From NCBI GenBank assembly GCA_000733355.1, contig JNVV01000078.1:138919-151537 (forward strand): a stretch of 12,619 bases of DNA, in the 5' to 3' direction. The notes beneath the pieces are model-generated. The model was not told where the DNA came from. It made no database searches and was given only the letters and a program-made list of their open reading frames with translations. Shown here piece by piece: positions 1 to 8,530 of the stretch (position 1 is its first letter; each line of letters begins with the position of its first letter). Source of the stretch: Falciphora oryzae. Taxonomy: Eukaryota; Ascomycota; Sordariomycetes; Magnaporthales; Magnaporthaceae. Both the position numbers and the translations under genes were made by a program.

Positions 1-129
1 CTTGCGCTGATAATCATAAACCCGTCGTTCATTGAGGTCGAGCGCCGCCGCTATACGTTTAGCCGGTACGCAAAGCTCGAGCAGGATGCATACGCTGTTC
101 TTTTGCTGGATCGATAGATGTGGCGCCAT
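1..129 (-). CDS. Possible transposase N-terminus (helix-turn-helix), cut by left edge
   Basis: Read on the minus strand, an ATG at 129 opens a frame that stays open for all 43 codons to the window edge. It begins MAPHLSIQQKNSVCIL and continues LLELCVPAKRIAAALDLNER, ending RRVYDYQRK. The segment around residues 8-40 has the look of a helix-turn-helix of the kind found at the start of DDE-type (Tc1/mariner or pogo-like) fungal transposases: a short helix, a turn, then a recognition helix followed by basic residues. This is pattern reading only, since the catalytic domain would lie outside the window. It could be an intact transposase or a relic. A similar short motif appears in opposite orientation at 188-206, which suggests a rearranged transposon end. 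Confidence 0.4.
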   Translation of the reverse strand, partial: MAPHLSIQQKNSVCILLELCVPAKRIAAALDLNERRVYDYQRK

Positions 130-206
130 TATATCGCTTTGCTGACCTCGTGGATTCAATCCCGATACCGGTAGGCGCGACTTCGAGATGCATCCTCGAG
201 CTTTGC
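70..206. repeat. Imperfect inverted repeat across the transposase start
   Basis: The 22-base stretch at 70-91 and the 19-base stretch at 188-206 are reverse complements apart from a three-base (one codon) gap. Both encode a CIL(L)ELC-like peptide, one on the minus strand inside the putative transposase and one on the plus strand. The palindrome TGGCGCCA at 121-128 lies between the arms. This could be two divergently oriented transposase fragments or an inverted duplication at a transposon end. Confidence 0.45.
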
Positions 207-1191
207 TTTAAACGCGCGTTGGTTGATCCGGCCAGGCCGTCACCTCAAAAAACGCGATTTTCACCGCAAAACGAGGGGGGTGGGTGGGAGTGCACCCTGG
301 TCCGTTGGACCCACTGTGGTTTGGTTCTAAACAGACAGCGGGCGATCAAGCAAGCCACGTCACATCACATCGCACCCACGGCCAATGATTTCTACCCTAT
401 TGGCTCAGGGCTGCAACAAGTAACACCGTTGTCGCGCCGGTCATTTTTCTACCGCAAAACTGAGCAGTGAGCGGCGCGAAACGCGGCGACTAATGAAATG
501 TTCCGGACATATCTTGTCCAGTCCGACACGGCAGATCAACACAGCGTTTGTTCGCGTCGAGTCCGGAGAAACGGCACTGTTTCGGCAGCGTCTTGGTCCC
601 ATAGTCCCAATCGCGTCGACGCGAGACAGCGCACGCTTATTAAACGTCAACAGACTCAAGTATTGTCCACAGCGCTCTTTGCTGCAGCGGGCGTGTCAAG
701 CCGACGTTTTGGTGTGCAGCGTCTCCATGCTCCACCCAGACGTTGACCTCGGGGAAAGCAAAACTGCCGGCGTGTCGCAGCCCGACGGCGAGGAGCTGCT
801 GTCGCTCTTTCCCCATTCTTTCACGGATTTCGTGGCAAATAAGCTGCTCGGCTGGCTTGGGCGTGACGGCTGCAACCTACCATTGGCCGAGAACGCCGTA
901 TGTATGTGTTCAGCTTCTGCTTACTCCTCAGCCAGCGGGGGCGGGCCGCGTGCCGTATGCTAACGACTGCAGCTCCTCGCTAACGGTGCACACTGTCATA
1001 AACCAGTTCTCTTGGGAGACGAATCAGAAGCGTTTGCAGCGTAAGGGTGGCTGAGCCGAATTGAACGTACCGGCTTCCCTGCTCCAAAAGCCAGTATCCT
1101 GCCGCAGCTCCCTTGGCAACACAGCCTTACGTACAGCGCGTAGTTTGTCGTGGTGCATCACGTCTTCCGAACCCGCGATAGAAGGTAATGA
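207..1191. other. No recognisable gene
   Basis: Several open frames cross this stretch, the longest on the plus strand being 493-963, but none shows a domain or motif I recognise. GGTCCGTTGGACC at 299-311 is a short palindrome. The last part (about 1060-1191) may be a degraded or intron-split 5' end of the kinase-like gene that follows: the recognisable frame begins at 1192, directly after TAA and TGA stops. I cannot confirm an upstream exon. Confidence 0.5.
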
Positions 1192-2842
1192 GTTTTCACA
1201 TTTTCCGATTCGGCGGCTGGGCGCTGGCATGCAGCCCTCGCGGCTACCGCAGGGGCTCGCAAAGCGCGCCGCGCTGCGAAAGGGAAGGGTAACCGAGCGG
1301 ACCAGTTTTGCATATACAGGACAGCAGACGGCGCCAACATCCCGGCGATGGCCATCGAGTACAAGGCGCCGCACAAGCTGAGTCAGGACGAGGTAGTCAC
1401 GGGTCTGGCATCCGAGATCGAGCCGGGGCGAGACGTGATCAACGTCAACCAGGACAGCGAGGACTTTGTGTCCGCGTCGAGGGCGCTCGCCGCCGCCGTT
1501 GTCACTCGGCTTTTCTCCTACATGATCGGCAAAGGCATCCAGTACGGGTATGTCTGCACGGGGCAGGCCTTTGTCTTTCTCTACATCCCGGACGATCCTG
1601 CCACCGTCCTCTACCAGGTGTGCGTGCCGAACCTGGATGTTGTCGACGATGACGAGAACAAGTATCACCGTACTGCCGTCGCAAAAGTCCTCGCCTTCAC
1701 CCTTCAGGCCGTGCGTGCGACGCCGCCTCCACCGTCCTGGCACAACGCGGCCGAACGCCTTGATACCTGGGATGTGGAGTACGATCTGTTGAGCAAGATT
1801 CCTGCATCCGTCCGCAAGGACAGAGATCGCGCTTCCCCTTACGTTCCCCAGCGTTGGCGCAGCTTCACCCGATCACCGATTCGGACCCGTTCACGTTGCA
1901 AGCTACCTAGCACTACGCCTAATCCCGGGGAGGATGAGGACGACGAAGAAGACGGTCCCCCTTCCCCGACGCCGGGCCCGTCCATCCGCTCTGGCAAGAA
2001 GCCTGCCACCTCAAGCACGGGGGGGCGGTAGGGGACAGGGGCGGCGGGGCGGCGGCGGCCGGCGGCCGGGCAAAGCGACGCAGCTAAGCATACAGGAACG
2101 GCCATACTGCACTCATCGGTGCCTCCTTGGGTTGGCACATGGCGGACCGATAGACAAAACTTGCCCCAACGCCGTCAACCACGGACCGAAGCACATCGGA
2201 CCAGCCCAATTTCTGAATCTCCTTCGCGCTCAGCTGGCGGGAGACCGCGGACGCGATGCGGATGCTACACCGCTCTACCTGTTCGGGGCTGTCGGGGCGC
2301 TTTTCAAAGTCCGACTGTCGGCCTACGGGTATACGCTCGTTGCCAAGGGTGCAGAGACGTCGGACCTTGCGGTCTTGCGGCACGAGAAAGGGGTTTACGA
2401 CCAGGCTCGCACTGTCCAGGGGAAGCACGTCCCTGTGTGCCTTGGTTTGATAAATCTCGTCCTCCCGCACTATTGCGACGGCCGTATTTCCGAGCACTTC
2501 CTGCTTTTCAGCTGGGCCGGACAGCCCATCTCGAGGTGCACCAACCGGATCGACAAGACGTTCGCCATCAGCGCGATTACCACGGCCTTTACCGAACTCC
2601 ATCGGCTGGGCATCCTCCACGGCGACGCGGAACCACGCAACATCCTGTACGACGGAGGCATTATGATTGTGGACTTGGAGAGGGCGAAGCTCTGCCGCCC
2701 GCCTCTCGGCTCGGTCAGCCCGAACGGCCAAAATCAGAAGAGGAAGCGCGGGGTGTCGCCGAAGGTAGGGGATGAAGTTTTTGCGAGAGAGCTACAATCG
2801 GTTGCCGGAAGCGTTTCAAGGTGTTTGGCGATGTCCAAATGA
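1192..2842 (+). pseudogene. Fungal kinase-like gene with upstream ExK region, frameshifted
   Basis: Two plus-strand frames together look like one member of a fungal kinase-like family. The first (1192-2031) contains DQFCIYRTADG, then AIEYKAPHKL from 1348, whose E-x-K recalls restriction-endonuclease-like folds; that link is inference. The second (read from about 2030 to 2842) has a Cys cluster (YCTHRCLLGL...CPN...H, 2105-2180), a beta-3-like VAK (Lys 2345), an alpha-C-like Glu (2384), a catalytic-loop-like HGDAEPRN (Asp 2624, Asn 2639) and IVDLE (Asp 2672). It ends in a natural-looking C-terminus. The frames meet at a low-complexity Gly/Arg linker with seven Gs at 2019-2025, where the first frame hits TAG (2029-2031) and one extra base explains the shift. 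The first in-frame ATG is 1348, but conserved-looking residues lie upstream, so the true start is missing or in another exon. No intron of plausible size fits the junction. Kinase residues look intact, so a sequencing error is a real alternative. Confidence 0.6.
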
Positions 2843-3352
2843 CATGGCCACTCTGCGAATGGATCAAGGGCACAGACGACGGAGCCGCACGCATCGGCCG
2901 TGTGACATGACGGGCTTTGGCAGCGGCGGAGAGCAGGCCCTCGGCCGCATCTAGACCGGTCGGACGCAAGTTCGTGATTGTCACGATATCGGTAGGGAAA
3001 AGAGACTTGCTGCAATATACCCATAGGTTGGATTGGCTAACTATCTAAAGCTACAGAAAAGGGAAAAGGCAGAAATGCGTTTCTGCGGGTCGCGATCGGC
3101 GCACGAGCCAATGACATTCACGTGACTGCAGGGCCTGTGGTCGACTGGGGAGGAAGCCCGGAAAGGCCCGCCACTCCGTAACGGTGATGGCGGACAGATC
3201 GAAAAGCGGGACGGACTCATTAAGATGGTGGAGAGCGATAGCCATTATCGCCATTATCGGGGTTTTCGGACGTTCTAGCATCGGTAGCACAGTTATAAAT
3301 TCAAAGTACCCCCCTTGGACCCTTCCAAGGCAAAGAGATAGAGATAACTGGT
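2843..3352. other. Intergenic, no gene seen
   Basis: Nothing coding is recognised between the kinase-like gene and the MITE stack. A minus-strand open frame covers 3051-3410, but it runs into the MITE terminal repeat and has no family features. A tiny tandem duplication (gccattatc twice) lies at 3241-3258. Confidence 0.5.
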
Positions 3353-3483
3353 TAACGTGGTTCACAAGCGAGTGGCGCATACAAGCGAGTGGCGCACTTG
3401 AAAAATGCATACTAAACGGCGTTTTCTTCGATTAAATAACTCGCTCAATTTGCGGCTAAATTCTACCAAAATTGAAACAGTTA

Positions 3484-3912
3484 ACGTGGTTCATCAGTGA
3501 GTGCCACATATCAGCGAGTGCCACACTTCAAAATCCCATATTAAACGGCGTTTTCTTCAATTAAATAACTCGCTCAATTTAAAGCTAAATTCTACTAAAA
3601 TTGAAACATTTATATTTAACATTATTATAAATCTAATTTAAATTTTCCGCATTTTTATTATTACTCCTTTTAGGTTAGTTTGCAGTACTGTGTAATATAC
3701 TGTATACATTTTGAAAATTAACCCAAAGGAGTAATAATAAAAATGCGGAAAATTCAAATTATAATCTTTATAAAGTTAAATATAACTGTTTTAATTTTAG
3801 TGGAATTTAGCCTCAAATTGAGCGAGTTATTTAATCGAAAAAAAACGCCGTTTAATATGGGATTTTGAAGTGTGGCACTCGCTGATGTGTGGCACTCACT
3901 GATGAACCACGT
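3484..3912. mobile_element. Inner snap-back MITE inserted in the outer one
   Basis: This 429-bp element runs from ACGTGGTTCATCAGTG to CACTGATGAACCACGT and is flanked by TA at 3482-3483 and 3913-3914. Its arms (about 3484-3681 and 3715-3912) are close inverse copies, leaving a loop of about 33 bases. The ends carry two 17-base units (3493-3509, 3510-3526) that differ from the outer element's by a few fixed bases (GAGTGCCACA against GAGTGGCGCA), so this is a second subfamily. The outer element's sequence resumes directly after the second TA, proving the order of insertion. Non-coding and non-autonomous. Confidence 0.88.
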
Positions 3913-4075
3913 TATATTTAACGTTATAATAATCCTAATTTGAATTTTCCGCATTTTTATTCTTACCCCTTTTAGGTTAATTTGCATATCTACACAGTGT
4001 ATTGCACAGTGCGGCGAACTAACCCAAAAGGAGTTATAATAAAAATGTGGAAAATGTTGGTAGGAGTTGGTGTAA

Positions 4076-4203
4076 CACCCGCCGACCCAACGCGCCCGCG
4101 GGCGCGATATCAGCCAGCCACGCTCACGCCCTCGCCCGCCAACGGCTTTGGCGATTAGCACCCGCCGACCCAACGCGACCGCGAGCACGATATCAGCCAG
4201 CCA
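4076..4203 (+). repeat. 45-bp direct duplication inside the LTR
   Basis: The segments 4076-4120 and 4159-4203 match at 42 of 45 positions, 83 bp apart. They lie near the LTR's 5' end, a region that often carries promoter elements. Two of the three differences are G-to-A when read from the first copy to the second. Confidence 0.75.
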
Positions 4204-4392
4204 ATAAGGTGGCGCATACGACGTGCTGTTTGAAAAGAGTCAAACCCAAAGGGTTGTGACGCGCTGGGATCCTTACATGACACATCTAAGCCCCGAAGCG
4301 TTGATTCGGGATAGAGCATATCCGGACCCGTACGGGCGCCGCGGAAAAAGGAGGCATGCCGACGGCAGGCCGACGGCAGCCGAAGGACTGTG

Positions 4393-4398
4393 TATAAG
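4393..4398 (+). promoter_or_regulatory. Candidate TATA box of the LTR
   Basis: TATAAG sits in a block (gactgtgtataagaagggcc) that is strongly conserved between the two LTR copies, at offset 338 here and 340 in the second copy. This is the expected kind of position for the LTR's own promoter. Activity is inferred, not shown. Confidence 0.4.
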
Positions 4399-5079
4399 AA
4401 GGGCCCGAAGGACCTCCTGTAAAGGGGGTTTGGAGGGCAAGCAATCGTTTCTTGTTTCTTGTCATCATTAGCTGGTCGAGCTTTGCACCAACCAGACTGT
4501 TGAGTTGCTGAACCTCTGAGATCCCCCTTTTCCCTTCAGACGTGACCTCCCTTCCCTAAGGAGGCCGCCGTTTGTTACAGTTGGTACTCCTGTCGGGCTC
4601 GGAGATCTCCAAAGAAGGTGAACAATGATCCTTTATATCAGAGGATCAATCTATTCTTGTGCACGAAGAGGAAAGGAATCTATCTGCCAAAAAGGGAGCA
4701 AAAGGGAGGCTATATATACACGATCCAAATCACCAAAGGGGCCTTCCCCTGCTCCCAGCCTCCGCGGGCTTGCGGGTCCTCGGATCCCGTAATCTCTGAT
4801 CACGGGACCGGAGGATCCGACTCTCTCTGGGCTCTGCCGATTGCCTGCACAGGCCAGTGCAATCCAACAGAAAATTTAAATTAGGATTATTATAAAGTTA
4901 AATAACTATAACTGTTTCAATTTTGGTAGAATTTAGCCGCAAATTGAGCGAGTTATTTAATCGAAAAAAACGCCGTTTAGTATGCATTTTTCGAGTGCGC
5001 CACTCGCTTGTGTGCGCCACTCGCTTGTGAACCACATTATATATTCGTGTAAATCAAGCGTGGACTAGAAAAGGACGAG

Positions 5080-8000
5080 CTAGATGAGGAGTTTGCTGTC
5101 GGGTGAGACTGCTATGAGGACAACGCGTCCCGACGAGTTCCCGATAGCCAGCGTCGATGCTATCACGGCTGAATTTCCTGGTCGGTATGCCGGCGGCAGC
5201 CACAGCACTTTGTGCAAGCTCCAAGTAACCCATACGTGGTCGTCGCTTAGCCCAATGCCTTTCCGATCGATACACAGCGGGAAACCGGATGCAGGCACTG
5301 CCGGCTGCGCTGTCGGTGCTGTTGCCGTATTTTGTAACGACGGTGATGTTAGTGGCGGATGATTTAAGGAAAATGTGCCAATGTTGGTGAACAGAAAGGA
5401 GCTGGTGGCATCGAAGGCGATATGAGTAATAGCTGTGCCAATATCAAATTTTATGGTACAATCGCCGGTCGCTGTGTCCCAGAGCCTGACGGTTTCATCG
5501 TCGGACGCCGACGCGGCCGTTTTGCCGTCGTGCGCAAACGCGACCGAGCTAACCCAGTTGCTATGGCCGTTAAGCGTCGCTCGACAGTCGCCGGTCGCTG
5601 TGTCCCAAAGCTTGACGGTTTTATCGACGGACGCTGACGCGACCGTTTTGCCGTCGTGCGCAAACGCGACCGACCTGACCGAGCCGCTATGGCCTTTAAG
5701 CGTCGCTTGACAGTCGCCGGTCGCTGTGTCCCAAAGCTTGACGGTTTCATCGTCGGACGCCGACGCGACCGTCTTGCCGTCGTGCGCAAACGCGACCGAC
5801 CTGACCCAGTTGCTATGGCCCTCGAGCGTCTGTAAACACTCATCCCAATTCCGATCCACCTGCGGCACTAATGAAAGCCAGTCCGGGAATTGGTTACGAA
5901 ACATCTTTCGGACGACGCTCTCCTCTGGCGCAAACACAATAGCTGAGCAATAAACCTGGAGGGGCGACGTATCGATAACGGAGCAATGATTCAAAATGAC
6001 GCGCCGAACATCACGAAGCAATGCCGACACCGTGGTGCTGTCTTCTAGCTTGTGGTAAAGTTAGCATGTTTCGATACCGACAAGAGAACGGCAGAAGCAC
6101 CTACATGGAGCAGACCTAGCAGGTCGTCTACCATACCGATACTCTCCCGGATCCGCCCTAGGACGCCCAACGCTTCAAGCCAGTGCAGGAGATGCCTGGT
6201 CAGAAAGCGGTCAACGAGATCGCCGTCCCGTATCTGGCGCTTGCCCTCCTTCAAATGGTGGACCCAGTATCGACAGGCATACTGGACCTCGGGCGGCAAC
6301 GCGGCGTCAATGGTCTGCCGGTCGATCTCGATCCGGAGCGTTCCGGGCAGACGCAGGCCACAAACGTCTCTCTTAAGGTTGTCGCCGGTTGACAGCAGTC
6401 CGAGGCAGCGGTCTGCCAGCCGCTCATGGGTGTCTTTCTTATCAACCCAAAAGGGGTTCGCATCGCGATTCTCGTCGTCCACGAGGAAATCGCGAAAAGA
6501 GAGATGGAGCAGTTTGACAGGGGCAAGCGGGTCATCGGAAATGTTAAGGACAGAATGCAGCCCGCGTAGCTTCGAATCGACATTCACTTGGGATTTGCCA
6601 AGGAGCCGTGCCAGCGGCGAGGTGGGGAGAGGATCGGCGAGGAGTACGATGGTGCCAACGATTTCGCGGAACCACGCAACTATCGCGGTTCTTTCATCCT
6701 CCGTGCGCTTAAAAAGAAGCTGATTCAGGATTGGCAGATACGTCGTGTGAAGCTGAGACCATCCGCCCTTCTTCTTGTGTTCGAGGATCTTGTCCAGTTG
6801 CTCCCCGGGGTCACCGTAGTTGCTATCGGCAATGAAGCAGTAAGCTGTAGATGCGAAGATGAAGAGGGGCACAGCCATATCGACAAGACTTTTAACACTG
6901 GTGGACGGAGGCCAATCTGGCAGTAGCCCCGGGGGTGGCACCGTCTTGTTGAACCCGTCCCGGATGTGGGCTAGTTCCGAGTGCAGAAACGTGGAAATGT
7001 CCTTTTCTATGTCGGGCTTGGGAATCTCATGGAGGGCGAGGTCTCGGTAGCTGCCGTCGATGTCTTTAAAGCCAAAGCGGATGGGCAGCTCGGGTCTGCT
7101 GGTGACAAAGAATCGGAGGCGGATGGATGTTATTTCCTTTGCTCTGGACAGAAGGCGAACCAGGGCGGTAGCGTCCTCTTCCCGATCGCATTCGTCAAGC
7201 GCGTCGACCACCACGGCAAGCAGCCCCGGGACATCGCCTTTGCACATGTTCAGCGGCTCCAGGAAGAGCTTCTCGAACTGCTCGCTTTTGATTTTGTCGA
7301 CGATGGCCGGGTCGCTTTCGATCGCGTCCTGGACGTGCGGGGCCAAGGCCGGCAGCTGGTGAAGGAGCTGAGCAAGGATGGTGGTGAAGAACATGGCTGC
7401 TCTGCCCCGGTCGCCTTCGCCCTTTTTGAAGAAGAAGCTGGCGCTGGGCACCTTTTTGTCGGCGAGTGATTTGGCCACGGTTCGAGAGATGGTCGATTTG
7501 CCGGTGCCGGCCATGCCGCGCAGCCAGAATATGCCTTTTCCGTTCGGATCCTCGATCCAGCTGTGAATATCAGCAAGGAGGTCCACGCGGGTGGCAGTGT
7601 GGCAGCCGGGGTCGTGCTCGTTGGCTTCGGCGTGGAATGCTGCGCCTTTTGCGACCGGAAGCTTTGGCAGGTCGGTTTTGCGGTTGATGTCGAGGATCTG
7701 GACGCTGTTTGCTCGGTGTTAGCTGCATACGACAGCCGTGTCAGGGGGCTGTAACGAACGTTTGGTCGATCTGGAGGGCGGCGGAAATAGTATCCTGGTC
7801 CCGCCGGAGGTTGGTGATGATCTTGTCGACATCCTTGGTTTCGAACGGCCATGTCAGGGCGCGCAGACCCATACGTCTCATTGCTTGGCCCCTACGACCC
7901 GTGTTAAGCTTCTCTTCTAGCTTTGTACGAATTGGATCGAGCTGCGAATGGATGTTTGCGAGGGCTTTGCGCAGATTTTGCGAAGTCTCGAGCCGAGCTC

Positions 8001-8190
8001 CATCTGGACCTTGTAGAAGCCGCTGCGCACCTTCGGCGATCGTCTTCAAGGCTTCGGTTTGCTGGCGAAAACGTTCGATGTCCTGCGGGGCGTTCTTGAC
8101 GGCGAGAGAGTACTGAAGGCAAAGGGCGCCAACCTTTGCGGCGAGGTCGATCACCGCGATGGCGCTCGCTGCTGCTCCTAATCCCTCCAT
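5080..8190 (-). CDS. SesA/Helo-like-NACHT-WD40 STAND receptor (HET-E/NWD type NLR)
   Basis: Three exons (8190-7756, 7697-6105, 6048-5080) give 998 aa. The start is ATG 8190; an in-frame TGA lies upstream. Residues 1-145 form a helical N-terminal domain (MEGLGAAASAIAVIDLAAKV, later RALTWPFETKDV) typical of fungal STAND proteins (SesA or Helo-like/PigL_N class). A linker with LPVAKGAAF leads to NACHT: Walker A GMAGTGKST (206-214), Walker B LLAVVVDALDECD (about 304-316), then FFVTSRPELP. After PLQVYCSAIVFAPE come three WD40 repeats (751-876) and the usual C-terminal cap (VWVTWSLHKVLWLPPAYRP). In this family ligand recognition by the WD40 part drives NACHT oligomerisation and signalling by the N-terminal domain, controlling heterokaryon incompatibility or immunity; the role of this member is inferred. 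All catalytic motifs look intact. Three repeats is few for such receptors. The stop lies 42 bp from a MITE. Confidence 0.85.
5449..5826 (-). repeat. Three tandem 126-bp WD40 repeats
   Basis: Exact 126-bp period: 5826-5701, 5700-5575 and 5574-5449, each encoding 42 aa with the frame GHS..V.SVAFAHDGKT and KLWDTATGDC. Repeat 1 differs from repeat 2 at 6 of 42 residues and from repeat 3 at 7. Differences cluster at positions 2, 6-7, 9, 25 and 27, the kind of variable sites known on the WD40 binding face in the HET-E/HNWD family. The near-identity suggests homogenisation by unequal exchange or gene conversion. Confidence 0.88.
6049..6104 (-). other. Intron 2 of the STAND receptor (56 nt, phase 0)
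   Basis: GTAGGT donor, GCTAAC branch motif and an ACAAG acceptor give a 56-nt intron that joins DDLLGLLH to LEDSTTVSALLRDVRR in frame. Without it the frame ends at TAG 6045-6047. A second donor, GTATCG at 6077, would leave only 29 nt, too short for a fungal intron. Confidence 0.75.
7698..7755 (-). other. Intron 1 of the STAND receptor (58 nt, phase 0)
   Basis: The upstream frame ends in TGA and the NACHT frame is shifted, so something must join them. A 58-nt intron from GTTACA to GTCCAG has a CTAAC branch motif and joins QIDQTF to ILDINRKTDL in frame, a junction that resembles homologues. The donor is weak. The alternative is two single-base deletions in a longer coding linker: the third frame reads LTRLSYAANTEQT across it, and a run of five Cs (7745-7749) could have lost a base. 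Confidence 0.6.
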
Positions 8191-8530
8191 CACGGCGGGC
8201 GTGTGGCACGATACGAAGACGAGCGGTCGAAGTCAGCACAACCGAGGATTTGAGATGTCGCTAGTTTGAGAGAACGTCAAATTCCACACAAGCCGTCGCG
8301 AGGCCTGCATCCTTTGGATTGGTACGGATGAGGGGTACTGCAGGTTGGGCAGCAACCTCTCTCTGTTGGGCATCCGGCCCAGACAGCCTCCGCGTAGCGT
8401 ATCAAGGTGCCGTTCTGGATGGTGGGGTTGTAGAACGGCTCCTGGCACTCCGAATGAGCTGAGCTACTGTGGCCTTTGTTGGCATCTCAGCTTGCAGTGA
8501 CACTGTGGCAGCTGCTAACAACTACGGTCA
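8191..8530. other. Upstream region of the STAND receptor
   Basis: This holds the presumed promoter and 5' leader of the receptor. No TATA box or known operator is evident. A minus-strand frame without any ATG (8486-8277, 69 codons) contains seven cysteines but matches nothing I recognise. Confidence 0.45.

Larger units (their letters stand above)
4055..4869 (+). mobile_element. Solo LTR of an LTR retrotransposon
   Basis: An 815-bp block beginning TGTTGG and ending CCAACA (TG...CA with a 6-bp inverted terminal repeat) is flanked on both sides by GAAAA (4050-4054 and 4870-4874). Outside it, the MITE right arm reads continuously, which defines both borders. No gag or pol sequence is present, so this is a solo LTR left by recombination between two LTRs. 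A 5-bp target duplication is usual for Gypsy and Copia elements. The orientation is taken from a TATAAG box at 4393-4398. A diverged second copy begins at 12139. Confidence 0.88.
3355..5037. mobile_element. Outer snap-back MITE, interrupted by two later insertions
   Basis: The element starts ACGTGGTTCACAAGCGAG and ends with the inverse (...CTCGCTTGTGAACCACAT), flanked by TA at 3353-3354 and 5038-5039. Most of its length is one long inverted repeat: 3355-3481 plus about 3915-3995 pairs with about 4020-4054 plus 4875-5037. Removing the inner MITE (429 bp plus TA) and the solo LTR (815 bp plus its 5-bp duplication) leaves 432 bp, nearly the length of the inner element. There is no coding capacity, so it needs a transposase in trans. 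TA duplication and terminal repeats with internal direct repeats fit the Tc1/mariner superfamily (Fot1/pogo-like). Each end carries two tandem 17-base units (3364-3380 and 3381-3397; 4995-5011 and 5012-5028), which are candidate transposase-binding sites. Confidence 0.85.

Noticed and set aside
493..963. 156-codon plus-strand open frame before the kinase-like gene
   Set aside because: No recognisable domain, and no splice pattern that clearly joins it to 1192.
1024..1743. 239-codon minus-strand open frame
   Set aside because: It overlaps the kinase-like gene on the opposite strand, where recognisable motifs lie in the plus-strand frame. It has no domain features and looks like a GC-rich shadow.
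3754..4188. 144-codon minus-strand open frame
   Set aside because: It lies inside the MITE hairpin and the LTR and crosses their borders, so it is non-coding.
3353..5039. CRISPR-like or tandem array
   Set aside because: The repeats are inverted transposon ends with paired 17-base units, not spaced direct repeats, and the host looks eukaryotic.
5422..5953. Plus-strand repeat-bearing frames over the WD40 region
   Set aside because: Their periodicity is the mirror of the 126-bp WD40 units on the minus strand.
6052..7469. Long plus-strand open frames opposite the NACHT exon
   Set aside because: They are antisense to a strongly supported coding exon and show no family motifs.
8277..8486. Seven-cysteine minus-strand frame
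   Set aside because: It has no ATG, no signal peptide and no recognised spacing. A chance open frame or an unknown exon cannot be told apart.
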